Assembly (NCBI GenBank): GCA_903231505.1
Contig: CAFBRK010000042.1
Coordinates: forward strand, 1 to 35,338
DNA length: 35,338 bases
Reading direction: 5' to 3'
Source of the DNA: Olavius algarvensis associated proteobacterium Delta 3
GTDB taxonomy: Bacteria; Desulfobacterota; Desulfobacteria; Desulfobacterales; CAFBRK01
The position numbers and the translations under genes are program-made. How positions within the stretch are numbered: position 1 is the stretch's first letter; the number at the start of each line of letters is the position of its first letter. The notes under the pieces are model-generated. The model did no database searches. It saw only the letters and a list, made by a program, of their open reading frames with translations, and was not told the origin of the DNA. Shown piece after piece: positions 1 to 9,636 of this stretch.

Positions 1-1
1 A

Positions 2-100
2 CTGATCACGCCGATCGCCATGGAAAAGGAGCTGCGGTTTGCGGTCCGCGAGGGCGGTCGCACCGTCGGTGCCGGCGTGGTTGCCGAAATTATCGAATAA
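2..100 (+). CDS. tuf: Elongation factor Tu, C-terminal end (partial)
   Basis: The window opens inside a gene. The last 32 codons read with the typical EF-Tu C-terminal barrel ending, including the stretch [18 protein letters not shown], and stop at 98-100. EF-Tu is the GTPase that carries aminoacyl-tRNA to the ribosome. The GTPase domain lies outside the window. Its position just before rpsJ, with a 15-base gap, matches the common str/S10 operon junction, so the two are probably co-transcribed. The identification is firm because this ending is nearly invariant across bacteria. Confidence 0.95.
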   Translation: MITPIAMEKELRFAVREGGRTVGAGVVAEIIE

Positions 101-115
101 CGATCGGGTGAACAG

Positions 116-427
116 ATGATCATGAATACGAAAATACGGATCCGGCTGAAAGCATACGACCACAAACTGCTGGACCAGTCGGCTCTGGACATTGTCGACA
201 CGGCGAACAAAACCGGGGCAAAGGTTGTCGGCCCCATACCGCTGCCCACGCGTATCAGCAAGTACTGCGTGCTTCGGTCGCCGCATATCGACAAAAAATC
301 CAGAGAGCAGTTTGAGATACGAACCCATAAACGGCTTCTGGACATTATGGAACCGACCCAGCAGACGGTGGACGCTCTAATGAAGTTCGATCTGTCACCT
401 GGTGTTGATGTAGAAATCAAATTGTAG
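116..427 (+). CDS. rpsJ: 30S ribosomal protein S10
   Basis: S10 is a protein of the small-subunit head and also the NusE antitermination factor. The 103-residue product has the family opening [15 protein letters not shown] and the central PLPTR motif, at the usual length. Two in-frame ATGs are possible, at 116 and at 122 (starting MNTKIRIR). The second gives the more usual N-terminus, and neither has a strong Shine-Dalgarno sequence. It follows tuf by 15 bases and is the first gene of the S10 block. Confidence 0.97.
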   Translation: MIMNTKIRIRLKAYDHKLLDQSALDIVDTANKTGAKVVGPIPLPTRISKYCVLRSPHIDKKSREQFEIRTHKRLLDIMEPTQQTVDALMKFDLSPGVDVEIKL

Positions 428-455
428 CACCCGAACGGGGAAAAACGCTCAACAG

Positions 456-506
456 ACGCCGTCCTGGATTCAGGGCCGGTTTTAGGCCCCCGCGGCGTTT
501 TAATTT
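456..506 (+). terminator. Possible attenuator-like hairpin between rpsJ and rplC
   Basis: ACGCCG at 456-461 can pair with CGGCGT at 493-498. An inner GGCC pair lies in the loop, and TTTTAATTT follows at once. This resembles an intrinsic terminator or attenuator inside the operon, in the 102-base gap between rpsJ and rplC. The outer stem is only 6 bp around a long interior, so the prediction is weak. Confidence 0.35.
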
Positions 507-529
507 GCCTACAGACACAGGAACAAACG

Positions 530-1162
530 ATGATATCAGCGTTGATTGGCAGAAAATTAGGGATGACCGGGTTGTTCACGTCAGACGGGCAGCACATCCC
601 GGTGACGGTGATCCAGGCCGGACCTTGTGTGGTGACCCAGATCAAGCGAGCCGATACAGAGGGCTACAGCGCATTGCAGCTCGGATTCGGGGACAAAAAA
701 TCCAGCCGGGTCAACAAACCGATGAAGGGTCATTTTAAAAAAAGCGGGGAGCGACTGTTCGAGACCCTCAAGGAGTTCCGGGTGGATAACCCGGACGACT
801 TTGAGATCGGGCAGGAGATTACGCTGGGCCAGTTCGCCGTCGGTGAGCGGGTGCATGTGACCGGTACCACCAAAGGTCGCGGATTTGCCGGCACGATCAA
901 GCGGCATGGCTTCAGCCGTGGGCCCATCACCCACGGCAGCAAGAGTGTCCGCATACCCGGCTCCATCGGCTGCAGCGCCACGCCATCGAAGGTCATCAAA
1001 GGCAAAAAAATGCCCGGCCAATACGGCAACGCTCGACAGACGACAAAGAATCTGGAAATTATCGACATCCGGGAGGACCAGCATCTTCTCATGATCAAGG
1101 GGGCTGTGCCCGGATCCAAAAGTTCTCTGGTGATGATTCAAAAATCCGCTTACACCAAATAA
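530..1162 (+). CDS. rplC: 50S ribosomal protein L3
   Basis: L3 is an early-assembly protein of the large subunit whose long loop reaches toward the peptidyl transferase centre. The 210-residue product starts ISALIGRKLGMTGLF and carries the central loop signature with HGFSRGPITHGSKSVR and the GKKMPGQYGN segment. Length matches the family (about 209). The ATG is preceded by AGGAA at 519-523. It sits between rpsJ and rplD as usual. Confidence 0.97.
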   Translation: MISALIGRKLGMTGLFTSDGQHIPVTVIQAGPCVVTQIKRADTEGYSALQLGFGDKKSSRVNKPMKGHFKKSGERLFETLKEFRVDNPDDFEIGQEITLGQFAVGERVHVTGTTKGRGFAGTIKRHGFSRGPITHGSKSVRIPGSIGCSATPSKVIKGKKMPGQYGNARQTTKNLEIIDIREDQHLLMIKGAVPGSKSSLVMIQKSAYTK

Positions 1163-1218
1163 CAGGCAGTAGCGCCGGCGGAACGTTGCTGCACCGGCCG
1201 TTATCGACGGGGAAGTAA

Positions 1219-1842
1219 ATGGCAAGCGTAGATGTTCTAAACATATCAGGTGAAACGGTATCCACGGTGGAACTTTCCGACGATCTCTTCAACGTGCCGG
1301 TCAACACCAGTGTGCTGCACCAGGTGGTCCGCATGCAGTTGGCCAAACGACGGGCGGGTACGGCGTCGGTGAAGAATCGGAGCGAGATCCGGGGAAGCTC
1401 CCGAAAACTGTTTCGACAGAAAGGCACGGGTCGCGCCCGGCGTGGAAACGTTAAATCGCCCCTCCTCAGGGGGGGAGGCGTTGCCTTTGGGCCGAAACCC
1501 AAGTCCTGGGAGATCAAGGTGCCCAAAAAGGTGCGCAAACTGGCCCTGAAGATGGCCCTGAGCAGCAAATATCAGGGAGACGCACTGCGGGTGCTCGACA
1601 GGATCGCGTTGGAACGGATCAAGACCAAAGATTTCGTCGATATCCTCGGGAGCCTCGATCTTCAAAATTTGTTGATCGTGACCGATGAACGGAACGAGAA
1701 TCTGGAGCTTTCATCCAGAAATGTCCCCGGGGTCAAGGTGTTGCGGGCAGAAGGGCTCAACGTGTACGATGTTCTCAAATACAAGTATTTGGTTCTTCTT
1801 GAGGCCTCGATAAAAGGTATTGAAGGGAGGCTGATGACATGA
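1219..1842 (+). CDS. rplD: 50S ribosomal protein L4
   Basis: L4 binds 23S rRNA, lines the exit tunnel, and in enterobacteria autoregulates the S10 operon. The 207-residue product has the tunnel-loop motif with [14 protein letters not shown], then [10 protein letters not shown], then a C-terminal globular domain with the NVYDVLKY ending. Length is typical. The start has GGGGAAG just upstream. Its stop overlaps the rplW start by four bases (ATGA), indicating translational coupling. No L4-type S10 leader can be judged because the operon start lies outside the window. Confidence 0.97.
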   Translation: MASVDVLNISGETVSTVELSDDLFNVPVNTSVLHQVVRMQLAKRRAGTASVKNRSEIRGSSRKLFRQKGTGRARRGNVKSPLLRGGGVAFGPKPKSWEIKVPKKVRKLALKMALSSKYQGDALRVLDRIALERIKTKDFVDILGSLDLQNLLIVTDERNENLELSSRNVPGVKVLRAEGLNVYDVLKYKYLVLLEASIKGIEGRLMT

Positions 1843-2126
1843 TCGAGTACGACGTCATCAAACGGCCGGTGATCACCGAAAAGACAAATATACAGAAAGA
1901 AGACGCCAACCAGATCACGTTCGAAGTGGACCGCAAAGCCAACAGGGTGGAGATCCGTCGGGCTGTGGAACGGATTTTCAATGTTCGGGTCGCCGGCGTC
2001 CGCACCATGCAAATCAAAGGCAAGGTCAAGCAACGGGGGCGCATCGTCGGAAAACGGCGCAACTGGAAAAAGGCTATCGTGACGCTCATGCCCGGAGAGC
2101 GGATCGATTTCTTCGAAGGTGCATAG
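1839..2126 (+). CDS. rplW: 50S ribosomal protein L23
   Basis: L23 lies at the tunnel exit and docks SRP and trigger factor. The 95-residue product begins with the family pattern [12 protein letters not shown] and continues with a basic region [16 protein letters not shown]. Length is usual. The start overlaps the end of rplD in an ATGA junction, with GGAGG about ten bases upstream. It is followed by rplB after 17 bases. Confidence 0.97.
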   Translation: MIEYDVIKRPVITEKTNIQKEDANQITFEVDRKANRVEIRRAVERIFNVRVAGVRTMQIKGKVKQRGRIVGKRRNWKKAIVTLMPGERIDFFEGA

Positions 2127-2143
2127 AGTTTAGGAGCAGGTTC

Positions 2144-2971
2144 ATGGCAGTAAAAAAGGTTAAGCCGACATCTCCCGGCAGACGGTTTCAGGCATATGCC
2201 GGATTTGATGAAATCACCCGGACAACTCCGGAGAAAAAACTCCTTCGCCCACTGAACAAAAAGGGCGGTCGGAACACCTACGGGCGGATTACCTGCAGGC
2301 GCAGAGGCGGCGGAGCCAAGCGTCATTATCGGGTGATTGACTTCAAGCGGGACAAGATCGGAATCCCGGCCAAAGTGGCATCCATCGAATATGACCCGAA
2401 CCGCAGTGCCCGTGTCGCGTTGCTTCATTATGTGGATGGTGAAAAGCGCTATATCCTGGCGCCGCTGAACCTGTCGGTTGGCGAGACCGTCATGGCCGGG
2501 CCGAACGCCGATATCAAACCCGGCAACACCCTGCCGTTGAGTCATATCCCTTTGGGGACCCACATCCATAACATCGAGCTTCGCGTGGGCAAAGGGGGGC
2601 AAATCGTTCGCAGCGCCGGCACCTATGCCCAGCTGATGGCCAAGGAAGACCGCTATGCCCTGGTTAAACTGCCTTCCGGAGAGGTTCGAATGGTGCTGCT
2701 AAAATGCACGGCGACCATCGGTCAGCTCGGAAATGTGGAGCACGAAAATATCGATTTGGGAAAGGCCGGGCGGACCCGATGGCTCGGCAAACGGCCGAAG
2801 GTTCGGGGGGTTGCCATGAATCCGGTCGACCATCCCATGGGCGGTGGTGAAGGACGGTCTTCGGGAGGACGGCACCCGTGCACGCCTTGGGGAAAGCCAA
2901 CCAAAGGCTATCGCACGAGGCGACGAAAGCCGAGCGATTCGCACATCGTCAAACGACGAACAAAGAGATAG
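2144..2971 (+). CDS. rplB: 50S ribosomal protein L2
   Basis: L2 is one of the most conserved large-subunit proteins and is needed for subunit association and peptidyl transfer. The 275-residue product shows the C-terminal signature [17 protein letters not shown], which contains the conserved histidine implicated in activity, followed by a basic tail. AGGAG precedes the ATG. The length (273-277 in most bacteria) is normal. It is followed by rpsS. Confidence 0.98.
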   Translation: MAVKKVKPTSPGRRFQAYAGFDEITRTTPEKKLLRPLNKKGGRNTYGRITCRRRGGGAKRHYRVIDFKRDKIGIPAKVASIEYDPNRSARVALLHYVDGEKRYILAPLNLSVGETVMAGPNADIKPGNTLPLSHIPLGTHIHNIELRVGKGGQIVRSAGTYAQLMAKEDRYALVKLPSGEVRMVLLKCTATIGQLGNVEHENIDLGKAGRTRWLGKRPKVRGVAMNPVDHPMGGGEGRSSGGRHPCTPWGKPTKGYRTRRRKPSDSHIVKRRTKR

Positions 2972-3031
2972 AACACCGAGGTCCGCAGAGACCCTCTGCG
3001 GCACCCGGTGGCGCGTTCTTGAGGAGAGATT

Positions 3032-3313
3032 ATGCCACGGTCATTAAAAAAAGGTCCGTTCATCGACGATACACTGATGAGAAAAGTGCTTACCGCCCAA
3101 GAGTCCCGGAGCACCCGGGTCATCAAGACCTGGTCCCGGCGGTCGACCATTATACCCGAAATGGTCGGTCTGACCCTGGCGGTGCATAACGGGAAAAAAT
3201 TTGTTCCGGTATTCATTTCAGAGAACATGGTGGGTCATAAGTTGGGGGAATTCTCTCCAACGCGGACATTTTACGGGCATGCCGGAGATAAGCGGTCGAA
3301 ACTCAAGAAGTGA
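3032..3313 (+). CDS. rpsS: 30S ribosomal protein S19
   Basis: S19 sits in the head of the small subunit with S13 and contacts A-site tRNA. The 93-residue protein starts [15 protein letters not shown] and ends with [18 protein letters not shown], both family hallmarks. AGGAGA precedes the ATG. It lies between rplB and rplV in the standard order. Confidence 0.98.
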   Translation: MPRSLKKGPFIDDTLMRKVLTAQESRSTRVIKTWSRRSTIIPEMVGLTLAVHNGKKFVPVFISENMVGHKLGEFSPTRTFYGHAGDKRSKLKK

Positions 3314-3339
3314 TTCGATTATAGTAAAGGAATGCAACC

Positions 3340-3678
3340 ATGGAAGTCAGAGCGGTCGCCAAATATATGCGCGTGTCACCACAAAAGGTCCGCATGCTGG
3401 TTGACGCTGTTAAAGGAAAACCGGTGGAAACGGGGTTGACCAGTTTAAAGTTCATGCCCCAGAAGTCCGCCAGAATTGTCGAAAAGGTGTTGCGAAGTGC
3501 TGTGGCCAACGCGGACCAGAACCCGGAAATCGACGTCGATTCTTTGGTGATCCGCAACATCACCGTGGACGGCGGGCCGATGCTCAAGCGCTGGCGGCCG
3601 AGAGCGCGCGGGCGTGCCACGCGTATTTTGAAGCGAACTGCACACATCACGGTGACACTCGCCGAGGAGTCGGCGTAG
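3340..3678 (+). CDS. rplV: 50S ribosomal protein L22
   Basis: L22 lines the exit tunnel with a long beta-hairpin where macrolide-resistance mutations occur in other species. The 112-residue protein has the opening [16 protein letters not shown] and the hairpin region with [17 protein letters not shown]. Length is typical. AAGGA lies upstream of the ATG. It is followed by rpsC after a 15-base gap. Confidence 0.97.
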   Translation: MEVRAVAKYMRVSPQKVRMLVDAVKGKPVETGLTSLKFMPQKSARIVEKVLRSAVANADQNPEIDVDSLVIRNITVDGGPMLKRWRPRARGRATRILKRTAHITVTLAEESA

Positions 3679-3693
3679 CAAAGGAGGTATAGC

Positions 3694-4350
3694 TTGGGCC
3701 AGAAAGTCAACCCCATCGGGATGCGATTGGGCATCGTAAAAACCTGGGATTCGCGATGGTTTTCTGAAAAGAATTACGCGGATTACATTTTCGAAGACCA
3801 CAAGCTTCGAAAATACATCAAAAAAAGGTTAAACCATGCCGGGATCGCAAAGATTGAAATCGAACGGTCCGCCAAGCGCGTGCGCCTTCGTATTTATACG
3901 GCCCGGCCCGGCATCGTCATCGGAAAGAAGGGCTCGGAGATTGCCCAGCTCAAAAAAGATCTTGAAAAGCGGGTCGACCAGGAAGTGTTGATCGACATTC
4001 AGGAAGTGCGAAAACCTGAAATCAATGCCCAGCTGGTTGCCGAGAACGTGGCGTTGCAGATTGAGCGGCGGGTTGCGTTTCGTCGTGCCATGAAACGTGC
4101 GGTCTCATCTGCCATGCGGTTCGGTGCCAAGGGCATCAAAATTATCTGTGCCGGGCGGCTGGGCGGGGCTGAGATGGCACGGACGGAGTGGTACCGCGAA
4201 GGCCGCGTGCCGTTGCATACCCTCCGTGCCGATATCGATTACGGTTTCATTCAGGCTCGCACCACGTATGGCGTGATCGGCGTAAAAGTGTTTATTTTTC
4301 ACGGGGAAATATTAAAGAAAGACGATACGTTGACGGCCAGCGCGGCCTAA
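3694..4350 (+). CDS. rpsC: 30S ribosomal protein S3
   Basis: S3 forms part of the mRNA entry pore and its helicase activity. The 218-residue product starts [12 protein letters not shown] and has the KH-domain loop [13 protein letters not shown] and the C-terminal domain ending in [11 protein letters not shown]. The start codon is TTG at 3694. It is chosen because the strong Shine-Dalgarno AAGGAGGT lies at 3681-3688 and the family N-terminus begins exactly there. Confidence 0.97.
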   Translation: MGQKVNPIGMRLGIVKTWDSRWFSEKNYADYIFEDHKLRKYIKKRLNHAGIAKIEIERSAKRVRLRIYTARPGIVIGKKGSEIAQLKKDLEKRVDQEVLIDIQEVRKPEINAQLVAENVALQIERRVAFRRAMKRAVSSAMRFGAKGIKIICAGRLGGAEMARTEWYREGRVPLHTLRADIDYGFIQARTTYGVIGVKVFIFHGEILKKDDTLTASAA

Positions 4351-4422
4351 CACAACCCGTCGGTGTAAAGCCGCCGGCCCAATTCGGCCGATCCGGGCAA
4401 CCGCCGCAGGGAGACAGAACAG

Positions 4423-4839
4423 ATGCTGAGTCCAAAGAAAGTAAAATACCGGAAAAAGCAAACAGGTAAAATGCGAGGCATCGCTCGCCGGGGCAGTGAG
4501 CTGAATTTTGGAGAATATGGACTGCAGGCCATGGAATGCGGCTGGATTTCTTCCAAGCAGATCGAGGCGGCCCGTATCGCCATGACCCGGCATGTCAAGC
4601 GTGGCGGGAAAATGTGGATTCGTATTTTTCCGGATAAACCGTTTACCAAAAAGCCGGCCGAGGTTCGCATGGGAAAAGGCAAAGGCGCCCCGGAGGGCTG
4701 GGTCGCGGTGATACGCCCCGGAAGAATTCTCTATGAAATGGAAGGCGTTTCAAGAGAAATGGCGGTGGAGGCGCTCCGGCTGGCATCGCACAAGCTCCCG
4801 TTAAAAACCCGATTTATCGAGAGGAGCGAAGTGAGATGA
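4423..4839 (+). CDS. rplP: 50S ribosomal protein L16
   Basis: L16 shapes the A site of the large subunit. The 138-residue protein begins [15 protein letters not shown] and has the conserved [13 protein letters not shown] segment followed by [11 protein letters not shown]. The ATG follows a GGGAGA Shine-Dalgarno. The last bases overlap the rpmC start (ATGA at 4836-4839), suggesting coupled translation. Confidence 0.97.
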   Translation: MLSPKKVKYRKKQTGKMRGIARRGSELNFGEYGLQAMECGWISSKQIEAARIAMTRHVKRGGKMWIRIFPDKPFTKKPAEVRMGKGKGAPEGWVAVIRPGRILYEMEGVSREMAVEALRLASHKLPLKTRFIERSEVR

Positions 4840-5045
4840 AAGCGAGCGAGATACGGGAAATGAGCCCCGATGAAATGCGGCAAAAGCTGCAGGATGCCAA
4901 GCAGGAGCTTTTCAACCTGCGCTTTCAGCATGAAGTCGGACAATTGGAGAATCCCAAAAAGCTTGTCCAGACCAAACGGGACATTGCACGCATGCGGACG
5001 ATTCTCCGGGAAGCCGAAACAAAACTGCAATCCGATAACGCATAG
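4836..5045 (+). CDS. rpmC: 50S ribosomal protein L29
   Basis: L29 is a small helical protein at the tunnel exit next to L23. The 69-residue product has the two-helix pattern and the signature [10 protein letters not shown] with a second helix [13 protein letters not shown]. It overlaps rplP by four bases, and its stop lies nine bases before the favoured rpsQ ATG. Normal length. Confidence 0.96.
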   Translation: MKASEIREMSPDEMRQKLQDAKQELFNLRFQHEVGQLENPKKLVQTKRDIARMRTILREAETKLQSDNA

Positions 5046-5053
5046 TGGGTGCC

Positions 5054-5311
5054 ATGAAGAAGAGAAGTATAAAACGGCAGATGGTTGGGACCGTCGTCGG
5101 TAGCAAAATGGATAAAACCGTGGTGGTTCAAGTGGAGCGGCTGGTGAAGCACAAGCTGTACAAAAAAATTGTCCGGCAGCGCTCCAAATTTGCCGCCCAT
5201 GATGAACGCAACGCGTGTCGGACGGGTGACCGGGTGCTGATCACGGAATCCCGACCACTGAGCAAAACCAAGAAGTGGCGCGTCAGCCAAATCGTTGAAA
5301 AGGCTGTCTAA
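5054..5311 (+). CDS. rpsQ: 30S ribosomal protein S17
   Basis: S17 is a primary 16S rRNA-binding OB-fold protein. The sequence contains the hallmark GSKMDKTVVVQVERLVKH. The ATG at 5054 gives 85 residues. A GTG at 5045, overlapping the rpmC stop, would add three residues (total 88) but has no better ribosome-binding site. I prefer the ATG on family length. It lies in the usual place between rpmC and rplN. Confidence 0.95.
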   Translation: MKKRSIKRQMVGTVVGSKMDKTVVVQVERLVKHKLYKKIVRQRSKFAAHDERNACRTGDRVLITESRPLSKTKKWRVSQIVEKAV

Positions 5312-5329
5312 AGGCAAGGGAAGAAGACC

Positions 5330-5698
5330 ATGATTCAGGCAGAGACCAAACTCACCGTTGCGGACAATTCCGGTGCCAAAGTGCTGTATTGCATCAAGGT
5401 GCTGGGGGGGTCCAAACGCCGCTATGCCAGTATCGGCGACATTGTCGTGGTTTCCGTCAAAGAGGCCATTCCCAATGCGAAAGTTAAAAAAGGGGATGTA
5501 CTCAGGGCGGTAGTGGTGCGCACAAAGAAGGAAGTGCGGCGGCCGGACGGCTCATTCATTCGGTTTGACGACAATTCCGCCGTGCTGATCAATAATCAGA
5601 AAGAACCGATCGGCACGCGCATTTTCGGACCCGTGGCCAGAGAGCTCCGCGCCAAACGATTTATGAAGATCATTTCACTGGCTCCGGAGGTGCTCTGA
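5330..5698 (+). CDS. rplN: 50S ribosomal protein L14
   Basis: L14 sits at the subunit interface and forms bridges with 16S rRNA. The 122-residue product begins [17 protein letters not shown] and contains the conserved [10 protein letters not shown] and [13 protein letters not shown] blocks. The length is exactly the family length. A purine-rich AAGGGAAGAAG precedes the ATG. Confidence 0.98.
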   Translation: MIQAETKLTVADNSGAKVLYCIKVLGGSKRRYASIGDIVVVSVKEAIPNAKVKKGDVLRAVVVRTKKEVRRPDGSFIRFDDNSAVLINNQKEPIGTRIFGPVARELRAKRFMKIISLAPEVL

Positions 5699-5785
5699 GC
5701 CGAATCGAGCCCCTGTTTTCTGTGCGAGCCGGGGCGGAATGAGAAAAACAGCACATTCAACCAGACAGAAAAGCGGGTTTCAATC

Positions 5786-6115
5786 ATGCTGCAACACAAA
5801 GCGCGCTTAAAAAAAGACGATAAGGTGAAAGTCGTTTCCGGAAAAGACCGGGGCAAGATCGGCAAGATCCTGAAGGTAAACCGGAAGAACAACCGGGTCC
5901 TGGTGGAGAACATCAATATTGTCAAACGCCACACCCGGCCTTCCGGACAAGCCCGGCAGGGGGGCATTGTGGAGAGTGAGGCCACGGTCCACACATCCAA
6001 CTTAATGCTCATGTGCAATAAATGTGTGACGCCCGTTCGCGTCAAGATGAAACAGCTGGACGACGGCAAAAAGGTGCGCATTTGCGGTAAGTGCGGTGAG
6101 GTCATCGACACCTAA
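5786..6115 (+). CDS. rplX: 50S ribosomal protein L24 with C-terminal zinc-ribbon-like cysteines
   Basis: L24 starts 50S assembly and sits at the tunnel exit. The 109-residue product has a KOW segment at about residues 10-40 ([16 protein letters not shown]). A C-terminal part carries C77-x2-C80 and C100-x2-C103, a likely zinc site absent from E. coli L24 but seen in several anaerobe lineages. It is separated from rplN by 87 bases, the widest gap in this part of the operon, and its Shine-Dalgarno is weak. Confidence 0.97.
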   Translation: MLQHKARLKKDDKVKVVSGKDRGKIGKILKVNRKNNRVLVENINIVKRHTRPSGQARQGGIVESEATVHTSNLMLMCNKCVTPVRVKMKQLDDGKKVRICGKCGEVIDT

Positions 6116-6137
6116 CGGCGTTGCATAGGGGGATAAC

Positions 6138-6677
6138 ATGTCTAGTTTCAAGGCATTCTATGAATCGGAAGTGGTACCCAAGCTGGTCGATAAGTTCGGC
6201 TATCAAAACCGGATGCAGGTCCCGAAGCTAAAGAAGATCGTCCTGAATATGGGAATGGGGGAAGCCATTCAGAACATCAAAGTTCTAGATTCCGCTGTCG
6301 ACGAAATTCGTACCATTGCCGGTCAGCAGCCGGTCATCACCCGGGCCAAAAAATCGATCGCTGCCTTCAAGCTGCGTGCGGGAATGCCGATCGGTGCCAT
6401 GGTAACCCTCCGGAGAGATCGGATGTATGATTTTTTCAACAAACTGGTCAACGTGGCGCTGCCGCGTGTTCGAGATTTCCGGGGCGTGTCCGGAAAGGCC
6501 ATGGACGGTCATGGGAATTATTCCCTGGGAATTCGGGAGCAGCTGATTTTTCCGGAAATCGACTATGACAAGAGCGAAAAGATCAAAGGGTTGAACATTT
6601 CTATAGTCACCACCGCCGGCACCGACGAAGAAGGCCAAGAGCTTCTCCGGTTGCTCGGCATGCCGTTTCGGAATTAG
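6138..6677 (+). CDS. rplE: 50S ribosomal protein L5
   Basis: L5 binds 5S rRNA and forms part of the central protuberance, contacting P-site tRNA. The 179-residue product has the signature [14 protein letters not shown], the [15 protein letters not shown] block and the [15 protein letters not shown] ending. Length matches the family. AGGGGG lies just before the ATG. Confidence 0.98.
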   Translation: MSSFKAFYESEVVPKLVDKFGYQNRMQVPKLKKIVLNMGMGEAIQNIKVLDSAVDEIRTIAGQQPVITRAKKSIAAFKLRAGMPIGAMVTLRRDRMYDFFNKLVNVALPRVRDFRGVSGKAMDGHGNYSLGIREQLIFPEIDYDKSEKIKGLNISIVTTAGTDEEGQELLRLLGMPFRN

Positions 6678-6791
6678 ATCGGTCGTTTGTTAATTACAGG
6701 GCCGCTGCCGGTCGGTGCCGGAACGCCGGTTCTGGATATCCGCCAATCAAGGATCCCGCCTTGGGATGAACGAACATATAGGGAGGATGAT

Positions 6792-6977
6792 TTGGCTAAA
6801 ACATCGCTGATGACGAAGGCAGCTCGAACACCCAAGTTCAAGGTTCGGGCCTACAACCGGTGCCCGATTTGCGGCCGGCCCAGGGCATATATGCGAAAAT
6901 TCGGCATGTGTCGCATTTGTTTCAGAAAAATGGCGTCGGAAGGACAGTTGCCCGGCGTAATCAAATCGAGCTGGTAG
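6792..6977 (+). CDS. rpsN: 30S ribosomal protein S14, type Z (zinc-binding)
   Basis: The 61-residue protein has the short zinc-binding S14 form, with cysteines at 24, 27, 40 and 43 (CPIC and CRIC). S14 helps assemble the 30S head. The start is a TTG at 6792 preceded by GGGAGGA. The same frame is open further upstream to 6687, but that extension has no ribosome-binding site and no family similarity, and 61 residues is the exact type Z length. Confidence 0.96.
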   Translation: MAKTSLMTKAARTPKFKVRAYNRCPICGRPRAYMRKFGMCRICFRKMASEGQLPGVIKSSW

Positions 6978-7027
6978 AGCGGCGCGCATCTGCCGGAGGA
7001 TAACAACAGGCGTACCAGGAGAACACC

Positions 7028-7426
7028 ATGTCGATGAGCGACCCCATAGCAGACATGCTGACACGGATCCGCAATGCGGGAAAAGCAAAATTTAACAGTG
7101 TGGATATTCCGGGCTCAATGTTGAAAACCGAGATGGCCCGAGTCCTGAAGGAAGAAGGCTATATCCGGAATTTTAAATTCATCAAGGACGGTAAACAGGG
7201 CATTCTTCGGGTGTACCTCAAGTATGACCAAAACCAGAACCACACCATTTACCGCATGGAGCGGGTGAGCAAGCCGAGCCGACGCGTATACGTTGGAAGC
7301 CGGGATGTGCGGCCGGTTTACAATGGGATGGGCATTGCCATCCTCTCCACGTCCAAGGGGATCCTCACGGACAAACAGGCGAGAATGGAGAATGTCGGCG
7401 GCGAGATCATTTGCAGTGTCTGGTAG
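7028..7426 (+). CDS. rpsH: 30S ribosomal protein S8
   Basis: S8 binds the central domain of 16S rRNA and represses the spc operon in E. coli. The 132-residue product begins [17 protein letters not shown] and has the conserved C-terminal region with [25 protein letters not shown] lies upstream of the ATG. No obvious S8-binding mimic was identified near rplE by eye. Confidence 0.98.
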   Translation: MSMSDPIADMLTRIRNAGKAKFNSVDIPGSMLKTEMARVLKEEGYIRNFKFIKDGKQGILRVYLKYDQNQNHTIYRMERVSKPSRRVYVGSRDVRPVYNGMGIAILSTSKGILTDKQARMENVGGEIICSVW

Positions 7427-7489
7427 CGCTTGCCCTGCAGAAAATCACAACGATAACCGACGCCGACAGGACCGACCAAGGAGTGACCC

Positions 7490-8029
7490 ATGACGCGAGT
7501 GGGCAAAAAACCGATTCCATTATCGGATAAAGTCAAAATTACGTACCAGGACAGGCAGATCACCGTCAACGGAGAGAAAGGCACACTGAGCCGAACGGTG
7601 CACCCGGCGGTGGAACTGAACATCTCCAAGGACACCATCGAAGTGGTGCCCCTGGTCAAGGATCGGCAGTCCCAGGCCATTCAAGGGCTGACACGCAGTC
7701 TGGTGGCCAACATGATCACCGGTGTGGATCAGGGCTTTGAACGGGTGCTGGAGATCAATGGCATCGGCTACCGGGCCGAGGCGAAGGGAACCAGCATCTT
7801 GTTCAATCTCGGCTATTCCCATCCCATCGATTTCAAGCTGCCGGAGGGCATCTCCGCCACCGTTGACAAAAAAAACGTTATCCGGTTGACCGGCATCGAC
7901 AAAGAGCTGCTGGGCCGCACGGCCGCCCAGGTTCGAGATTTGAGGCCACCGGAGCCTTACAAGGGTAAAGGGATCAAATACGCGGAGGAGTACATCCATC
8001 GGAAGGCCGGCAAGACCGGGACCAAATAA
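7490..8029 (+). CDS. rplF: 50S ribosomal protein L6
   Basis: L6 lies near the sarcin-ricin loop and the factor-binding site. The 179-residue protein has two L6 repeats and the C-terminal signature RPPEPYKGKGIKYAEE. Length is typical (about 177). AAGGAG precedes the ATG. Confidence 0.98.
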   Translation: MTRVGKKPIPLSDKVKITYQDRQITVNGEKGTLSRTVHPAVELNISKDTIEVVPLVKDRQSQAIQGLTRSLVANMITGVDQGFERVLEINGIGYRAEAKGTSILFNLGYSHPIDFKLPEGISATVDKKNVIRLTGIDKELLGRTAAQVRDLRPPEPYKGKGIKYAEEYIHRKAGKTGTK

Positions 8030-8098
8030 TCACGGATCCTCCGATCACCGCCGGGCGCCCCGGTAAGTGACGTCCAAAGATCCTTCGGAGACACAACA

Positions 8099-8467
8099 AT
8101 GGCAAAGCAGAATCCGAAAGTGGAAGCACGGGTAAAACGGAAACTACGCATCCGGAAAAAAATACACGGCACCGCGGAACGACCTCGACTGAGCGTGTTT
8201 CGCAGCGCACGGCACATCTACGCTCAGGTCATCGATGACACAGCAGGCCGGACAGTGGCCGCCGCATCGAGCCTTGATCGGGCCGTAAAGGAACATGACG
8301 CGTTCGAGAGCAAAATCGCCCTGGCGCAATACATCGGCAAGATGCTCGCGCAGCGTGCCATGGAAAAGGGAATCACCACCGTCGTGTTTGATCGAAACGG
8401 CTTTCTCTACCATGGCCGTGTCAAGGCGCTTTCTGACGGCGCTCGTGAAGCCGGATTGACCTTTTAA
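8099..8467 (+). CDS. rplR: 50S ribosomal protein L18
   Basis: L18 binds 5S rRNA with L5. The 122-residue protein has a basic N-terminus, the motif ERPRLSVFRSARHIYAQVID and the ending DRNGFLYHGRVKALSDGARE. Normal length. CGGAGA precedes the ATG. Confidence 0.97.
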   Translation: MAKQNPKVEARVKRKLRIRKKIHGTAERPRLSVFRSARHIYAQVIDDTAGRTVAAASSLDRAVKEHDAFESKIALAQYIGKMLAQRAMEKGITTVVFDRNGFLYHGRVKALSDGAREAGLTF

Positions 8468-8495
8468 GGGTAACAACCAGTAAGGAGGCAGGCCC

Positions 8496-8990
8496 TTGTT
8501 CAAGAAGGATACAGACGAAAATCAGCTTATCGACAAAGTCGTTCACATCAGCCGTGTGGCCAAAGTTGTCAAGGGTGGTCGCCGATTCAGCTTCAGTGCC
8601 ATCGTTGTGGTGGGTGACGGCGAGGGGACCGTGGGCTCCGGTCTCGGTAAGGCCGGAGAGGTTCCCGAAGCGATCCGCAAGGGGCTGGAGAAGGCCAAAA
8701 AGAGTATGACGCGGATCCCGTTGGTGGAAGGCACCATCCCTTTTGAGGTGATTGGCAAGTTCGGCGCCGGTCGCGTCTTGTTGAAACCCGCATCACAGGG
8801 CACCGGTGTGATCGCCGGCGGGGCGGTCCGAGCGGTGTTGGAAGCTGCCGGGGTGCAAAATATTCTTACAAAATGCATGGGGACGCACAACCCCCACAAT
8901 GTGGTCAAAGCGACAATGGAAGGCCTTCAGCAGCTTCAAAGCCGCAGCACAGTAGCCGCACGACGGGGCAAAGAGGTGGCAGAACTATAG
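8496..8990 (+). CDS. rpsE: 30S ribosomal protein S5
   Basis: S5 takes part in mRNA unwinding and accuracy. The 164-residue product has the double-stranded-RNA-binding region [18 protein letters not shown] and the C-terminal segment with [15 protein letters not shown]. The start is TTG at 8496, with AAGGAGG at 8482-8488 upstream. No in-frame ATG precedes the conserved region, so TTG is well supported. Confidence 0.97.
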   Translation: MFKKDTDENQLIDKVVHISRVAKVVKGGRRFSFSAIVVVGDGEGTVGSGLGKAGEVPEAIRKGLEKAKKSMTRIPLVEGTIPFEVIGKFGAGRVLLKPASQGTGVIAGGAVRAVLEAAGVQNILTKCMGTHNPHNVVKATMEGLQQLQSRSTVAARRGKEVAEL

Positions 8991-9005
8991 GGATGAGGCG
9001 GACGC

Positions 9006-9200
9006 ATGACGGAGAAACTTAACATCACATTAGTCAAGAGCATGATCGGACATCCGGAAAAGCATCGAAAGGTGCTGCGCGGCATGGGACTGACCAAAAT
9101 GCACCGGACCGTCCAGCTCGAAGATACCCCGGCCATTCGGGGGATGATTCAGAAGGTGTCTCATCTTGTCAGAGCCGAGGAGGTATCCGATGAAGCTTAA
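9006..9200 (+). CDS. rpmD: 50S ribosomal protein L30
   Basis: L30 is a small, non-universal large-subunit protein. The 64-residue product has the family core [20 protein letters not shown] followed by the hydrophobic-basic region ending in MIQKVSHLV. Its end overlaps the rplO start by 11 bases, so the two are probably coupled. Confidence 0.95.
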   Translation: MTEKLNITLVKSMIGHPEKHRKVLRGMGLTKMHRTVQLEDTPAIRGMIQKVSHLVRAEEVSDEA

Positions 9201-9636
9201 TGAACTTTCCCCGGCTGCGGGATCCCGGAAATCCCGCAAACGATTGGGACGCGGGGTCGGTTCCGGGACCGGCAAAACCGCCGGGAGAGGAACCAAAGGC
9301 CTAAACAGCCGCTCGGGTGGCGGTGTCCGCCCGGGATTTGAAGGCGGACAGATGCCGCTCCATCGCCGGTTGCCGAAACGGGGCTTTACCAACATCTTCA
9401 AAAAGCATTTTGCCGTGATCAACATCCGGGACTTGTCCCGGTTCGAAAGCGGCAGTACCGTGGACGAGGCCGCGCTGGTGAAGTCCGGGCTGGTGAAGGG
9501 CAAACGGGACGGCATCAAGTTGTTGGGTGGGGGAGACATCGACTACCCGTTGACCGTCAAGGTAACCCAGGCAAGCCAAAGCGCCGTTAAGAAGATACAG
9601 GCCGCCGGGGGCAGCGTAGAGGTTGTCCCGACATGA
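9190..9636 (+). CDS. rplO: 50S ribosomal protein L15
   Basis: L15 is a late-assembly large-subunit protein. The 148-residue protein starts [20 protein letters not shown] and has the long glycine/arginine-rich extension [17 protein letters not shown]. The ATG at 9190 has AGGAGGT at 9178-9184 upstream. A longer in-frame start at 9166 lacks both ribosome-binding site and family similarity. The stop overlaps secY (ATGA). Confidence 0.96.
   Translation: MKLNELSPAAGSRKSRKRLGRGVGSGTGKTAGRGTKGLNSRSGGGVRPGFEGGQMPLHRRLPKRGFTNIFKKHFAVINIRDLSRFESGSTVDEAALVKSGLVKGKRDGIKLLGGGDIDYPLTVKVTQASQSAVKKIQAAGGSVEVVPT

Noticed and set aside
581..1225. A 214-codon open frame on the minus strand opposite rplC
   Set aside because: It is the antisense shadow of a ribosomal protein gene, with no known domain.
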